6,159 nucleotides of DNA from Chloroflexota bacterium (lineage in GTDB: Bacteria > Chloroflexota > Anaerolineae > Fen-1058). The DNA lies in NCBI GenBank assembly GCA_016219235.1, contig JACRBO010000383.1, positions 1-6,159 on the forward strand, read 5' to 3'. Below are positions 4,553 through 6,159 of this stretch, in pieces. The position numbers were made by a program, and so were the translations under genes. Positions within the stretch are counted from its first letter, which is position 1, and every line of letters begins with the position of its first letter. Under the pieces are notes generated by a model, which was given only the letters and a program-made list of their open reading frames with translations, searched no databases and had not been told where the DNA came from.

Positions 4553-6159
4553 ATGAAAGATTACGCCACAACCGCGCTGCGTAACGTTGCCTTGCTAGGC
4601 CACGGCTCTTCCGGCAAGACGAGCCTGGGTGAAGCGATGTTATTCAGTTCCGGCGCGATTACGCGCCAGGGCCGGGTCGAAGACGGCTCGACCGTTTCGG
4701 ACTTTGACGACGAAGAAGTTCGCCGTCACATTTCGCTCACCACCTCGTTGCTGCCGATCGAGTATCAGGGCCACAAGCTCAACATCCTCGACACGCCGGG
4801 CTTCACCGATTTTGCCGGCGAGGTGAAAGGCGCAGTGCGTGTGGTGGAATCGGCCGTCATCCTGGTGGATAGCGTGGCCGGCGTCGAAGTCGGCTCGGAA
4901 CTGTCCTGGGCTTACTGCGGCGAGCGCAATTTGCCGCGCTTCATTTTGATCAACAAGATGGATCGCGAAAACGCCAACTTCCAGCGTGTGCTGGACTCGC
5001 TGGGCAGCACCCTGGGCGGGACCTTCGTGCCGTTGCAACTGCCCATCGGCAGCCAGGCCAGCTTTGAAGGCGTCATCGACCTCATCGCCATGAAGGCCCG
5101 CAAAGGCGCTAAAGGCGAGCTGGTTGACATACCCGCCGCTTTGAAAGGTGATGCCGAAGAAGCGCGGGTCAAATTGATGGAAGCCGCCGCCGAAGGCGAC
5201 GACGAACTGATCATGAAATATCTCGACGGGCAGGAATTGACCGTCGATGAAATCAAGCACGGTCTCCGGGTGGCGATCGGCAAAGGCACGCTGGTGCCGG
5301 TGCTGTGCGCCGCGGGCACGGCCAACCTGGGTGTCAGCGCCCTGCTGGATACCCTGGTTGCCTTTGCGCCCTCGCCCGCCGATGTCGGGCCGGAAGCCGC
5401 TAAGAACTCCAACTCACAGGCCGAAGTAATGGTCGCGCCGGATCCCGCGGGACAGTTGGGCGCGCTGGTCTTCAAGACCACCGCTGACCCGTTCGTGGGC
5501 AAGCAGACCTTCTTCCGCGTCTTCAGCGGCACCCTCACCTCCGACTCGCGCGTCTTCAACTCCAACAAGAACGCCGAAGAGCGCCTGGGCCAGGTCTACG
5601 TCATGCGCGGCAAAGAGCAAATTCCCGTCGCAGCTATCAAAGCTGGCGACATTGGCACGGTGGCCAAACTCACCGCCACCGGCACCGGCGATACGTTGTG
5701 CAGCGACAAGGCGCATCCGTTGAGCTTTACGCCCGCCACGTATCCGCGCGCGCTGGTCTCGATCGCCATCGAGCCGAAGACGGCCGCCGACTCTGCCAAG
5801 ATGGGTCCCACCCTGTCGCGACTCGTCGAAGAAGATCCGACGTTGCACTGGTTCAACGATCCCAGCACCAAGCAGACCGTGCTGGAAGGTCTGGGCGACA
5901 GCCATATCGACGTGGCCGTGCGGCGGTCCAAGACCAAGTTCGGTGTCGATCTGGTGTCGGTGCCGCGCCGGATTCCGTATCGCGAGACCATTACGCGCTC
6001 GTTCAACGCCATGCACCGCCACAAGAAGCAGACGGGCGGCTCCGGCCAGTTCGGTGAAGTGCACATGCGCATCGAACCGACCCGCGGTAAGGGTTATGAG
6101 TTCACCTGGGAAGTGTTTGGCGGCGCAGTGTCGTCGTCGTATCAGACCAGCATTGAAAA
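4553..6159 (+). CDS. EF-G-like translational GTPase (EF-G2 type paralogue), 3' partial
   Basis: The frame stays open from the ATG to the window end, giving 535 residues of a protein expected to be about 680-700 long. It is an EF-G paralogue of the FusA2/EF-G2-like group rather than canonical FusA. The G domain shows the P-loop GHGSSGKT (16-23), switch I region ISLTTS (60-65), G3 DTPGF (80-84), G4 NKMD (134-137) and a G5-like CAAG (252-255). Domain II starts near GALVFKTTADPFVGK (303-317), domain III near LVSIAIEPKT (401-410) with GLGDSHIDV (446-454), and domain IV near PYRETI (475-480) with TGGSGQFGEVHM (494-505), where the window cuts it. Canonical EF-G has AHIDAGKT and DTPGH, whose His activates GTP hydrolysis; both differ here. 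Canonical EF-G drives ribosomal translocation. EF-G2-type paralogues often hydrolyse GTP poorly or act in special conditions, so the role here is uncertain. It has its own strong promoter and no ribosomal-protein or tuf neighbour in view, which also argues against the main fusA. A TetM-like protection factor is less likely. Confidence 0.9.
   Translation, partial: MKDYATTALRNVALLGHGSSGKTSLGEAMLFSSGAITRQGRVEDGSTVSDFDDEEVRRHISLTTSLLPIEYQGHKLNILDTPGFTDFAGEVKGAVRVVESAVILVDSVAGVEVGSELSWAYCGERNLPRFILINKMDRENANFQRVLDSLGSTLGGTFVPLQLPIGSQASFEGVIDLIAMKARKGAKGELVDIPAALKGDAEEARVKLMEAAAEGDDELIMKYLDGQELTVDEIKHGLRVAIGKGTLVPVLCAAGTANLGVSALLDTLVAFAPSPADVGPEAAKNSNSQAEVMVAPDPAGQLGALVFKTTADPFVGKQTFFRVFSGTLTSDSRVFNSNKNAEERLGQVYVMRGKEQIPVAAIKAGDIGTVAKLTATGTGDTLCSDKAHPLSFTPATYPRALVSIAIEPKTAADSAKMGPTLSRLVEEDPTLHWFNDPSTKQTVLEGLGDSHIDVAVRRSKTKFGVDLVSVPRRIPYRETITRSFNAMHRHKKQTGGSGQFGEVHMRIEPTRGKGYEFTWEVFGGAVSSSYQTSIE

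Noticed and set aside
4368..4553. A 61-codon + strand ORF whose stop overlaps the EF-G-like ATG (TGATG), resembling a coupled leader peptide.
   Set aside because: It contains the strong -35/-10 promoter of the downstream gene, has no ribosome binding site, and its product shows no family resemblance; most transcripts of the EF-G-like gene would start inside it.
5414..6064. Reverse-strand ORFs of 216 and 158 codons opposite the EF-G-like gene.
   Set aside because: The forward frame carries continuous EF-G domain II-IV motifs through this stretch; the reverse frames show none.

Overview
This 6.2 kb window comes from a GC-rich bacterial chromosome with all recognisable genes on the + strand. 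The mix of genes suggests an environmental, probably anaerobic or facultative bacterium. They are a tungsten/molybdopterin aldehyde:ferredoxin oxidoreductase, a DinB-fold protein, an SH3-plus-muramidase protein, a cyclic amidohydrolase, a PEBP-type lipoprotein and a divergent EF-G paralogue. The protein flavour and the GGT/ACC-type intergenic repeats recall Chloroflexota (Anaerolineae-like) genomes, but this is an impression from family resemblance, not a demonstrated assignment.

Layout. Positions 2-508 hold the 3' end of an aldehyde ferredoxin oxidoreductase gene, including its last Fe-S cysteine. It is followed by a compact GC hairpin (519-539, probable terminator) and a second hairpin (550-572). 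A DinB-like gene (593-1099) is followed after 15 bp by a gene for a protein with two SH3-like repeats and an N-acetylmuramidase domain (1115-2260). A 129 bp gap then carries a striking inverted repeat built from GGT/ACC units spaced 7 and 8 bp apart. Next come a dihydropyrimidinase/hydantoinase gene (2390-3811) and, 16 bp on, a PEBP/YbhB-family lipoprotein gene (3828-4352). A 200 bp gap ends in a near-consensus sigma-70 promoter (4489-4517) and a strong Shine-Dalgarno. These lead into an EF-G-like GTPase gene (4553 onward) that runs off the window inside domain IV.

The genes do not form one pathway. Two tight pairs (dinB-like/muramidase and hydantoinase/PEBP lipoprotein) are probably co-transcribed, and the EF-G-like gene has its own promoter. 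I see no CRISPR array, tRNA, rRNA, transposase or convincing new multi-gene system. The least explained element is the modular inverted repeat at 2261-2370. The most interesting protein-level points are substitutions at normally conserved functional positions: Phe for the third His in the DinB fold, Phe for the catalytic His in the GTPase G3 motif, Asn for Asp in the AOR pterin motif, and Leu/Val in the hydantoinase specificity pocket.
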